Shown here: positions 51,323 to 61,777 of the stretch, piece after piece | Position numbering within the stretch: position 1 is the first letter of the stretch | Layout of the letters: every line of letters starts with the position of its first letter | Assembly: GCA_037039685.1 (NCBI GenBank) | Contig: JAWNGF010000011.1 | Span: 1,550,001 to 1,614,000 of the forward strand | Origin: Ceratobasidium sp. AG-K | Taxonomy: Eukaryota > Basidiomycota > Agaricomycetes > Cantharellales > Ceratobasidiaceae | DNA length: 64,000 bases | Reading direction: 5' to 3' | Made by a program: the position numbers and the translations under genes | Notes under the pieces: model-generated | Database searches by the model: none | Told to the model about the DNA's origin: nothing | The model's input: the letters and a program-made list of their open reading frames with translations, nothing else

Positions 51323-52423
51323 ACCAGCTTCAACCTTTATTTCTTGTGGCTGACCCTGATGTCAAGGACTTTGAGTTCAAGCCACTCATGAGGACTGCAC
51401 TCAAGGGTTCCAAGGTGCACCCAGATAGGCCAGGTGCAAGTGATACAAACCCTATTGTCCTTCCAGATGACATTAGGGCTTCACAATTTTGCAACTTTCT
51501 CATGGCAATACTGGGTAGGTATGTGGAGCTCAACAATATTGGTAAAAATGGTAGAATAATGACAGCCCTGGTAGGATTGGAGACAGTGTGTACACAAACC
51601 TCATAACGGCCACTCAAAACCCTTTGTTCCATTGTTGGCAGTGCATCTGCTTTTTTGCAAATATTGGGGGGCCTGGCTGTGCGGTTTGGTATGCACCAGC
51701 TTGATAATTGGGTTCAATCTCAGATCCAGTAAATTTTTTGGGTCTCAATCAAGCAACTTGCAGCCAAAAATTGGGACAAAGAGGCCCCGTTGCAACTCAT
51801 AAAATACATGCACATCACCCGCTTATCCCGTTATCGAGGTGACATCCTAGCTTACATGCAATTCTTTCTTAGCAACGTAGCAGTTAGCTTGGTCTCCACA
51901 AGTCATCCACCGAAAAGCACTGCCATGTTCACAGAGTTGTTCAAGGATACAACTCTTTCTACCGATAACCCTAGTCTCTTTGGATTTATTTTTTCAGCTA
52001 TTCTCTCTCTGGGTCACCACTCTCCTGCCTGGGCTGAACATGTCACTCGGGAACAGCGGCGCATTCTCTTTGTCGCCCAGGCCAGTCTGACACGCCTTTG
52101 CGATCATACTGAACTCCAAGTCAACTGGCTATCCCAGCCCTCAATAGTGAAAGATGTATGCTCTTGGTCAGAATGCACTTCGAGTTTTTACAGTTGCTGG
52201 AATAACAGCTTTTTTCATGCAAAGGCTTGGATTCACTAGTACCTTTGGAAGATATTCGATGGGTGGTGCATCTTCCGTTATATCGTTGGTCTTTCGCAAA
52301 TCAGCAACACAGTTGGCATTGCGAGGCACAATGTGCAAACAAGACTATATCCAAGATTGACACCTATATTGAACGTTTGTTCTGCAGGATCACAGAAAAA
52401 TACAAGCACTGGAGCAGGTAAGT
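51323..52423 (+). pseudogene. BTB-like gene, 5' end removed by the C2 LTR
   Basis: Remnant of a paralogue of the gene at 52961. The shared segments are ASQFCNFLMAILGR (ASQFRNFLLAVLGR in the intact gene), NWDKEAPLQL (EWDKETLLRL), and NPSLFGFIFSAILSLGHHS (NPVLFGCLFISILSLGHRS). The first part, before NQLQPLFLV, is missing because the LTR is fused directly to the exon. A donor gtatgt is visible at 51519. Further on there is an in-frame TAA near 51730 and a frame change near 52150. The order of conserved blocks is the same as in the intact copy, so this was a tandem duplicate. Confidence 0.7.
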
Positions 52424-52960
52424 TGTGGTACCAGCCGAACTACTAGCTTACTAACACTTCTATACATAAAAAGTATTGCCTAAATCCCACTCCAACGCCT
52501 TGCGCATGTTACGCGGGTTATCTCAGCCGAACATTGCGTCAACTGATTTCTCTTGTGCAAATTCCATTATACAACCAACCTTCATGGCAGGCAGTGGGAT
52601 ATCATGGATATATGAGTCCGATCCTCCTTATTTTCTGTACATATGCCATATGATTAAATGCTGAAACATCATCTTATCCGAATAGAATGCTCACCCACCA
52701 CTGACGTCCCCAATCACAGACACCGTATCCAAGGGACACTTACAATTACTCCTGGAGTTCGACTGAGGGCGTCGCTGTAACATCGTACGGGCAGTTCATT
52801 CAAAATTAGTATTGTGGAATGGACATTATCCTTATGCTCAAAAAATGCATCCAACTACGTTCTGGGTCGCATATATTTATGGTACACAGCCACAACCCCG
52901 TGGCTGAACCCTTTCACCACTACAAGCTGACGTCTGCGCATACTGCGAAGCAACCACGAC
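52424..52960. other. Intergenic region, no feature seen
   Basis: Between the BTB-like pseudogene and the intact paralogue. A short open frame (52476-52664) has no support. I see no RNA gene or repeat here. Confidence 0.5.
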
Positions 52961-54501
52961 ATGTCGTTAAGACAAGACTCCGGCAACAATTTTGGTCCCA
53001 CGCCCACTACTCGCGGCAACAATGAGACCACATATACACAGGCTACGTACGTCCGAGATTCCAAATACTACTACCAAGACGGCAGCGCTGTGTTTTTGGC
53101 TGGTAACGTACTGTTCAAGGTACCATTGTCTTCTTTATTTATTTATTTTTACTCCTATGCTCGAACTAACATCGCAAATATGAACAATTGTGGCATTCAG
53201 CTACAGGCTTCACTCATATTTGGTCCTGGCTTCTCAATGGTCCACCCCCCAGAAGACGGTAGCCGACGTCATGCAACCATAATCAAAGAAGATCTGCCAC
53301 CTTTACTCGTGCCTTCAAGCGATAATGAGCCTAACCGCCTTGCTAATATCACAGCCAGCCAATTCCGCAACTTTCTCCTGGCTGTCCTTGGCAGGTTAGT
53401 CAATGCCAACTACTCACTATTATTGATTGGCTGAAATAGTCTTCATCCATTACATCCCGCCCATCGCCAGGCCATCTGATCCTAATTACGTCGCCCTACT
53501 CAACGACGCTCGAGATAAGGAAAAACATAACCGAGAGCTTTTAGTGCGCTACCTCGATATTGCCTCTGTGGCACGTCGGTTTGGCTTAGACGACATTGAG
53601 TCATGGGCAAGACCACAGATCTCCTTAGTCCTCAAATCAATCCGTCAGATTACTCGCAGAGAATGGGACAAAGAAACGCTCCTTCGGCTTGAGTCGTATT
53701 CGCGTTCCTTTGGGGATCCCGATTTCGCCTCATCGGTATCAACCTTCATTCAATACTTCGTGAGCATATCCACTAGGCCCAATGCTGGATATACCCCACC
53801 ACGCTCGAACCTCGTTACGTGCGTGCAGTTATATAAAGACACAAATTTTCGTGACAGCAACCCTGTGTTATTTGGGTGCCTCTTCATTTCTATATTGTCT
53901 TTGGGTCACAGATCTACTACGTGGACTTTAAGCTTAGACCACAGGAATAGGGCAGTACTTTACGCGGCTCAGGTTCAGCTTACTTCGGCTTCCAAGATAC
54001 TAAAGAAAGTGTATTGGCTAAGCTCGGCAATGTACCCTTTGCGACATTTAAGCAGGGTGTGCCGCCAGTGCCAAACTCAGCTTGGACGTCATTGGTCAGA
54101 CACTTTTGGGAAATGTGGAGGTCTAAAATCTGATATTGCCTTGCGCGATGTGACCCTTTTGGCTCAGCTGCCACAATTTCGCCAGTTGCTAGTGGATCGG
54201 TGGGACAATTCAGTACCCTGCTCCTCAGTAGGTCCGGAACCAGCATTAACCTTAGAGTACGGCAATGATTGCTTTGGAACGGATCCAAGGCGCTTCTCGA
54301 TAACATCACTACCACCCGCGTTACTGTCACAGGGCGACATGGCTTGCTCGAAATTAAAGTTTCCGCTTGCAGACATCGAGCGCCGCATTCGATTGGTTTA
54401 CGAAGAACTTGCACAGATGCATGCAAAACTTTCCCGGTATGTTTAATCGAGCAGACTTGTTTTGGCTGGGAAACTTACCTGCATGATCCAGCCGAACGTA
54501 G
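52961..54501 (+). CDS. BTB/POZ-like protein, about 442 aa in four exons
   Basis: Exons by my reading: 52961-53119, 53201-53394, 53471-54436 and 54492-54501, total 1329 nt and in frame throughout. Introns are 81, 76 and 55 nt with GT-AG ends. The first intron acceptor could also be six bases later. The N-terminal block (YYQDGSAVFLAGNVLFK, then NRLANITASQFRNFLLAVLGR) has the look of the BTB-like domain common in agaricomycete proteins, which mediates protein-protein contacts. The rest (LLVRYLDIASVARRFGLDDIESWA) resembles the helical region that follows such BTB domains. A CX2C pair (CRQC) lies in the C-terminal third. The precise partner and role are unknown, and the BTB assignment is by pattern only. 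Confidence 0.6.
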
Positions 54502-55178
54502 ACTGAGCGCAACTTGAAAGTCTGGTTTCACTGTTTGGCTTATACATGGCCACATACTGGTTTGACGCCTCAATAATGGGGAGATTTGCCCGCAGGAACT
54601 CACGGACTTATGACATGTTCGCAATATGCGTCTTCTTTTTCTCATTTTTATCCGCCCGCTATCCTGGTGTTCATTTCTTAATCGCATACACGCTCGAATT
54701 CAATCGTTTCGACTATATCACGTGTACGACGATGTCCCAAATTGATGTCAACATTAAATATTTGCGTTCGCACTTACTGCAGTCTCTCTCTCGGAGACTA
54801 TGCATGTAATTCTTGTCGCATGAACTAAGATTGGGATTCTACTATGAAGCCGACCGAATCATAGGAGGATCCAGTCGCAAGCGACCCCGTAGCAACCTAC
54901 TCCTGGACCGTCGACACTCAGCCAGCAAACACCCTCACTACTGCCGCGCACAACCAATCCATTAGGCGCACCAGTTCGCGACACCCGTTCCGTGACCATT
55001 CTGCTCGACAATTATTCCATATTCGAAGCCTGGTTGACGCTCTACGGATTTGAGGGCGCCATTTCTTGGCAACGGGATGCTTCTGGGCGCTGCGCGGGAT
55101 AATGACAACTGCGCCCTCGAGCTAGCAACATGAGCGACACATGACTTTAATCGTCACCACCGACGCCACACACCCAGA
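54502..55178. other. Intergenic region, no feature seen
   Basis: Mixed-composition sequence with only short open frames. I see no RNA gene or repeat. Confidence 0.5.
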
Positions 55179-55186
55179 TATAAATA
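55179..55186 (+). promoter_or_regulatory. TATA box of the pectate lyase gene
   Basis: TATAAATA, 108 nt upstream of the ATG. It is followed by a pyrimidine-rich stretch (about 55256-55280), typical of strongly induced fungal secreted-enzyme genes. Confidence 0.55.
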
Positions 55187-55293
55187 AACCCAACCGCCAA
55201 CCCAAACTCCAACAGTTCGACGCATTCTCTTTCCTCAATTCTAGACCAACCTACCTTTCCTTCTTCTCACCCATACTTTCATTAACATCTGCG

Positions 55294-56296
55294 ATGTTCT
55301 TCCAAACTCTCCTCCCGATCATTGCCCTGGCACAGCTGGCCTCTGCCGCTCCCTCCCGCACCGCGAAACCATATGACCTGAACGATTTTGTGACTCGGGA
55401 CGCCGACGCGCCTCGATTCGTCAAGCGCGCTGCGACGTGCACGTTCCCGACTCCGCCCAAGACGAGTTCTTTGACCGCCGCGATGAGCGTTACGGGCACG
55501 TTTGATGGTACGCTCCTAGTTATTTTTATACTAGCAGGATTTATATTAATTGCAATTGTTGCTGGTAGGCGGGAATGTACGATTCGATCGTGGGGCTGGT
55601 GCGTGCGGGGGACAGAAGGAGGGAGGCGACAAGGATGCTGTGTTCTTGCTCCAAGAGGGCGCCACGCTTCAGTAAGTTTCTCGTTATTTATTGGAGTGGG
55701 TATTGATGTGCGTAGGAATGTGGTCATTGGCGCCGACCAAGCTGAAGGTGTTCACTGCCTTGGCTCGTGCACGCTCAACAACGTCTGGTTTGAAGACGTA
55801 TGCGAGGACGCGATTACGATCAAGCAGGCTTCTGGGACGTCTACTATTACCGGCGGAGGCGCCAAGAACGCAGACGACAAGGTCGTTCAGCACAACGGCG
55901 GAGGTGTGTCCAAATTCCACCCCACATTGTCAGCCAACTAACCAACCTACCCAGGCTCGGTTAAAATCGACTCGTTCTGCGTCCAGACATTTGGCAAACT
56001 TTACCGATCCTGTGGCAACTGCTCAACGCAACACGCACGCAGCGTCTCGATTTCAAACATCATCGCGACCAACGGCAAGCTTCTGGCTGGCGTCAACTCG
56101 AACCTAGGAGATGTGGCGACGATCGATACGGCCACGGTCCAGATGACGAATGTCAAGTCCGTTTGTGACACTTTCGAGGGCAATGATACGGGTGCTGAGC
56201 CAGCCAAGTTGACAAGCAATACTGCGAATGCTAGGTGAGTCTTTGTTCGACTGGGTGGGAGCGTGTGCTGACTTGGTTTGTAGCTGCAAATTCTGA
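55294..56296 (+). CDS. Secreted pectate lyase, polysaccharide lyase family 3 (265 aa)
   Basis: Exons: 55294-55507, 55569-55671, 55716-55903, 55955-56234 and 56284-56296 (798 nt, in frame). Introns are 61, 44, 51 and 49 nt, all GT-AG. It begins with a signal peptide ([18 protein letters not shown]), then a short propeptide ending in KR before AATCTFP, a likely Kex2 site. The catalytic-domain hallmarks of PL3 follow: [45 protein letters not shown] and [11 protein letters not shown]. Eight or more cysteines fit the disulfide-rich beta-helix of the family. It would cleave polygalacturonate by beta-elimination outside the cell, usually with calcium. Length is normal for the family. The sequence looks intact. 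Confidence 0.93.
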
Positions 56297-56920
56297 GTGG
56301 CTAGTGATGTATTGATAGACTGAAATTCATGTCAATTGCCTGGAGTAAATGTGCCTGGATGAAACGTGGTCTGATCGGGATCGGCTGCCGGGTATTTGAC
56401 GATCACCGTCAAAAAAAACTCGAAGGGTGGAGCCGGAATGTATGCGTTGCATGTGTCATTGCGCATGTCCAACAAACACGTTTTCTGGATCTACCGCGCC
56501 ATCATCTCAGCAAAGGCAAAATTTAGCTCGAGTCGGCTCAGAGTGTTAGGTTTTTGCATGTGGTTTGGGAGCAAGGTGGTCCGTCGACAGCATTTTTAGC
56601 GCTGGGCTGTGCGGCCTAAATCACGCAGGTCTTGGTGAACGTATTGCGACCAGGTTCTCATCGCGATCTGAGAGGCCGAGCTGAAACAACCCCGCGGCAT
56701 TGCGCGAATCACGTGACGGCGCACAAAATGTGCGGGCCGACATGGAACTGTGCAGGCTCTGATGGTAAGATGGTCACGATAATGCATGGAATGCGAAGCT
56801 CAGGGAGGATGGCAGAGGTCCACACACGTGAGAATGACCCCGCATCACACTGGAAAATTATTTGGCAGGATTTTTTATTCTGTTTGATCTTTCCACCACA
56901 ACAGCAACTTATTATCGGTG
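56297..56920. other. Intergenic region between pectate lyase and CCCH gene
   Basis: It should hold the terminator of the lyase gene and the promoter of the next. I see no gene and no clear TATA box. Confidence 0.5.
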
Positions 56921-58706
56921 ATGGTGTCTGCGCTCTGGAACGCCTGTGCGGCCGAGGTTGAGGATGTGGAGAGCGTGCAGCAGCTGCTCAAGGATGGCGT
57001 CGACTTGGAGATCAAGGGTGAGTGTATGTGGATGTATTGGGCGCAAAATTAATTTCGTGCCACGTTTTAGACCACACGGGTGCGACGGCGCTCGTTCAGG
57101 CTGTTCGCAACAACCACAAGCAGATTGTCAAGGCGTTGGTCGCTGCTGGTGAGTAGCTTGTTCGTCGGCCGATTAGTGCTGATTTGTGTAGGCGCGGACG
57201 TGAACCAAGGCAAGCTCGAGAGCTATACGACGGATCCAGAGACGCTGGCGCTGCTCCGACCGGTGCAGGAGTATCCCGACGGTGGGTTTGACCCAATGCA
57301 GCAATACTATTATCCTCCACCCGGCCAAGAGGGCCCGTACCCGCCGTATCCATACCCGATGCAGCCTGACCAGTTTGACGCAAACGCCCAGGGCATGCCA
57401 CCCGCCGAGGTCGCGCGCAACATTCCGTGCAGGTAAATATCTTGTGAAAATCAATGCTTTTTGCTAACAATACCAGGTACTTTCCGGTGTGTCGCTATGG
57501 CTCCTCGTGCATGTTTCTGCATCCGCCGGCGTCGTACTTTGCGGGCCCCCCGCCGCCCCACTATCCGCATATGTATCCGCCCCACCCGTATTACATGATG
57601 CGCTACCCCCCTCCTCCCCCTCCTCCCGCGACCGACCCTGCGACGAGCCCGGTGACCGGGACGCAGCCGTTCCCGCCCATCTATCCCAACGGTGCCCCGC
57701 CCTTTTCGCCACCCACAAACGGAGCTCCGGCTTTTCCGCACAACGGAGCTGCATACCCCAACGGTGCTCCGTATCCTCCAACCAACGGCGCGCCTTATCC
57801 ACCCACCAATGGCACGCCATTTAGTCCCCCCAGCACCGGCACGCCCTATACACCCGGAACCAACGGGACCCACTCGCCCTACGGCCCGCCGCCATTCTCA
57901 CCCGGTACCGCAACACCCTACAGCGCCGGGGCTCCATTCACACCCGCAGGCCCTGCCCCGTACCCCTACCCCCGCACCTACCCCGATGCGCCCAAGGAAC
58001 CTGTCAACGGTACCACCGAGGAACCCCCCGCGCAGACCAACAATGCGACCACCAACGGACACCCCAACGGTGGATTCCGCCGCAACACGCGAGGAGGCCG
58101 ACGCGAGTCGTTTGGTACTCGGCAGCAGCAAAAGCCACCGTGCTTGTTCTTTCCCAGCGGCAGGTGCCGCAACGGGTGAGTCCAATTCAAATTTATTTCT
58201 CACCCTAGATTTACGTTGATTTTTCCCAGTGACGAATGCCGATTCCCGCATGTCCCGCTCGAACCAGGCGCCCAACCCACCTTCCGATACCCGCCCGGAA
58301 ATAATAACCGGTTCAACCACCGCGCCCGCCAGTCCATCGGACATGACAATCCTCCCCCGGCGCACATCCCCCCGGGCACCAAGCTGCCGTTCGCTCCAGG
58401 CGGACAACAGCGGGTGCCCAATGCGGATGACTTTCCCGTCCTTGGAGGGGACAAGACTCCTGCTCCGACCGCGAATGGTAACAGTGGCTTGACGGCTGCG
58501 CAGGTTTTGCAGGCTCCTGCGCCGGCCAAGAAAAAGGAATCAGATGTGGTGGATGGGTTGGCGGATGCGCTCAGCAAGGTGCGTTAAAATCTGCGAGTTG
58601 GGGGTGATGCCACTAAATGGGATTCTAGGTTCATGTCAATGGGTTGACCACTCCTGCTTTCGAGGCTCCGTCCACTACTCCAGAGATCACCGCCGTCGGG
58701 GCCTAG
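56921..58706 (+). CDS. Ankyrin-repeat and tandem CCCH zinc-finger protein (513 aa)
   Basis: Exons: 56921-57017, 57071-57148, 57192-57432, 57477-58175, 58230-58578 and 58629-58706 (1542 nt). Introns are 43-54 nt, all GT-AG. The N-terminus has ankyrin-type repeats (VESVQQLLKDGVDLEIKDHTGATALVQAVRNN, in parts). Two CCCH fingers follow: CX5CX5CX3H (CRYFPVCRYGSSCMFLH) at about residue 138, and CX7CX5CX3H (CLFFPSGRCRNGDECRFPH) at about 370. Between them lies a long Pro/Gly/Asn-rich linker with repeats of the type PTNGAPYPP. This arrangement is typical of RNA-binding regulators acting on mRNA stability or translation. The first finger has a shorter first spacing than the usual CX7-8. The C-terminus is short and acidic. 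The substrate RNA is unknown. Confidence 0.85.
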
Positions 58707-60322
58707 TCACACCATTTTTCTCTCGGCACCCTCACGTAACTCACCCAGCTTACGTGATCCCAGCCATGCTGGTTTTCCTCTCCCTCTATCGCACGCACGC
58801 ACTCCACTCGTTTGCACCAAAACCCATGTTAGATCGGATCATCTATACCTATGACCCACATTGCTCTCCCATGCTCTCTTTTTTACTTCTACTCTACACT
58901 TTTCAGCTCTCATTTGTTTGCTGTTTTTTCTACTATTTTGTGTTTGTGGTTGTGGACGTATCCCTCTTTTTGTTGTGTGTACCACTGGGTTGTGTTGATA
59001 TGATTTGGGGAGGTTTTTGAGTGAATTTGAGTGTGTGATCAAGCACGATGCCCGGTAGACGAAGAGAAGAACATGTCAAGCCAGGGGTATGTATTATCAA
59101 TAATTTGTACTGGTGATATTTATCGTACGTGTGGCTAAACATATCACGCGATAATGCTCGGGCACGGTCGTGATGGCACATCATTTCTAGTCCGTTGGTG
59201 TTCCCGGTGATGGCAATAATTGTGCCACGTTTAAACTTTTTTGTTTTGCATTTTGTCAATTTTGGCAAGGTCAGCGCCAACTTGTGTCCGAGAATGCCGG
59301 GACATTGCGGGTTGTTGAGCGACCGGGCCACGTGGGGAATGCGCCGTCGGATGTTCGCGTTGAATGGGTTTGGCGCTAGCTGCTGAGCCGCCGGCGTCGA
59401 GGTCTAGAATTGTGCTTCAGGGGTGGAGCTTGTCGGGTCCGCATAGGAGGATGTCCAGATTGGGCATTTGTTGATTTGTTGGCAAGTATAGTTCGACACT
59501 TGTTTGCTGAAGCCCGTTGGAGCCTGCAAGGTCATGGTTTGCTCCTCAGGAGCTACGTATACCTAGACTTTCAAGCCTCAAGGATCCCTAGTGCTTGTCA
59601 AGTTGGGGGTTATATGGAGACATCCATCCATCCAGAGCGCCCCAGTAATTGGTAATTTGCTGAATGCTCTTCAGGCTCGGGCACGTTGCGCATTTTAGAT
59701 GGGTAATTGCGAAGCGCCCGGGGTCTTTCCCAATACACCTACCGAGTCATGTCAAGCCGGATTGGTATATCAACATGCTTGTGATTCATCCCAGGATTGA
59801 CCCCTATATAGGTTCGCTATATGCAAACCTACACTGCCAAAGCTCGCCCGTGACTCGATGACCGAGCTTGGCCGTTTGATACCCGGGCCAAGTTTAATTT
59901 TATATGCGATAGAACGGGGCCGCATATACCGCACCCGGCGCAACTTGACAGACAGGTTCGGGCCTAAACTGCCTATACGCGCCATTCTTCCTTCATTGCC
60001 ACCAGAAACAAGGCTCGCACACATGTAATTCAACGCGCTATGACGTGTGTCCGATGAGCGGAAGCCGCAGTCCGACAGCGGGCTCTCGTCGATAACCATA
60101 ATCAGCCAGTCCCCCACTCACACAGCCTTGCCTCGTTTCGTACCTGGTAAGCCACGACACACTGCAATTCCCTCGTTCGGCCAACGGTCTTGGGGCCATC
60201 TACGGATCATGGTTCGAGGGCACGCTGAAGGATATTTCAACCTTGGTCTCTAGCTCGATGGTTCTCCCCCCTCTTACGCTGTGGCGCTTACCGATTGATC
60301 TAGCTGTGCAGTCTTGTCGGTC
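58707..60322. other. Long intergenic region, no supported gene
   Basis: T-rich 3' flank of the CCCH gene up to about 59040, then mixed sequence. A 65-codon open stretch around 60168-60370 in another frame could be an upstream exon of the next gene, but I could not find matching splice sites. No repeat family from the left part of the window recurs here. Confidence 0.45.
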
Positions 60323-60830
60323 ATGTCGGCACCCTCGTTGTCTGTGGTTGGAGTCGTAGTAGAGCGTACACGTGTGGCCAAACGAGATTCGATACTTGCG
60401 GATGGGACGATTCCTGATAACATCGTAGCGTGAGTGTTTGGAATGTCTTTCAGACCGTGTCTGACTGCGGTTAGACCTGTAGAATCAACCACGATCTTTC
60501 CTTGCGCTTGTCACAAGCGCCTACCGACCTTCGAGAGTCGTATGCGCGAGACGGGTATGGAGGCGCAGTGCGATTTCATACACGATGGGCGGAGCTCGTG
60601 GAGACCGTGCTAAGGGTACATTCATTCCGGCTGTTGTTGGCATCAACGCGGGCAAGGGCTTTGGGTTCATGTGATGCATGTATGCGGCTGGGTGTGCCAG
60701 TGGACGACATCTGGGTTGAAGCAATGAGGTGAGCACGCATAGCCACAGAGATATCCTGACTAATTTGTATCGCAGGCTGAGATCAGTGTTGGATCCCGAG
60801 AGGATGTACGATGACAGACCAAAACATTGA
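60323..60830 (+). CDS. Small three-exon orphan gene (135 aa)
   Basis: Exons: 60323-60429, 60483-60728 and 60776-60830 (408 nt, in frame). Introns are 53 and 47 nt with GTGAGT or GTGAGC donors and AG acceptors, and a branch-like ctgac sits in each. It starts MSAPSLSVVGVVVERTRV. The middle has TDLRESYARDGYGGAVRFHTRW, in parts, and a CDAC pair (GSCDACMRLGVPVDD), and it ends ERMYDDRPKH. The protein is soluble, Arg-rich and mostly helical in appearance. I do not recognise a family. The phases agree perfectly across both introns, which supports a real gene. The 5' end could extend further upstream. Confidence 0.5.
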
Positions 60831-61777
60831 ATTGATCCGGTGGGCACCTGTAACCCTGGGTCAGTGATACGTTGTTGATACTGAAACGTTGTAGATGGTT
60901 CTTGCTTTTTGGACCGATGCTCAAGTGTTGAGCTTCGGCACGATTATGACGCACTGGAATGGAGTGGTATGGAGCCTTGGGAAAATGGGGACGTGCAGAA
61001 TGGTGCCTATATCTCTTTTCGTGTTCCGAATATGACGTGCTTGCGGTATGGATGCGCATATACTATATTTGGCTGTGGCCAAATTGGTTTTGATGTCATA
61101 TTAATCTCATCATTTATTAGCGACGATTTCATGAGATCGTTGGCCGCGTCTTGAATTCTTTATATATATCGTTTATTTCGCGTAGGTATGCGCATGCAGT
61201 AGACTGGGCTGATGGTGCATGGGTGTTTTATGACTTTGGTACGGCGCTACTGAGCAAGGCATGCACATCTTCATCATTATTAGCCCCAGAATCACGCATA
61301 TATTCAGGTTAACAGGTGCACAATTGGGATTTGAGTAAAGGAAAGATTTTAGGACAAATTGTGTGACCAACAAGGCCCATCTCTTCCCACATTTCTGACG
61401 CTGTCGGCTGAGCATCTCAACTTTACAATTCGACATCTAGGCCGTGTTTCCAGGCACTCAAAAAGGTGCATTGGTGGCGCTACCCATGCGAGGAGCACCG
61501 TGACTCAGAATATTGGAGACCCAGACAACGCATATACTCACGGATTCAGATAGATGTATGCGGTGTTTGCCTTAAGCCCTTGCATGCGGGAAGATTTTGT
61601 GGCATAACGCAGGACCAGTGAGTGCTGCACATTCCTCATCTACTCTGTACTAAGTGTTATTGATTGCATCGCAGTAGTAGATTTACCTCACGTGGAAGCA
61701 AGGACTACTGTCCTGGGCTAGGAGCAGGTGAATGTACCGGGACACCAAGGCTCAATGACTGAATTTCAAATATGTAC
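60831..61777. other. Intergenic region between convergent genes
   Basis: Contains the 3' ends of the orphan gene (plus) and the NTPase-like gene (minus). Short open frames only. I see no feature to name. Confidence 0.5.

Noticed and set aside
55691..56107. 138-codon ORF across the pectate lyase
   Set aside because: It lies in another frame, crosses three introns of the PL3 gene and has no motif.
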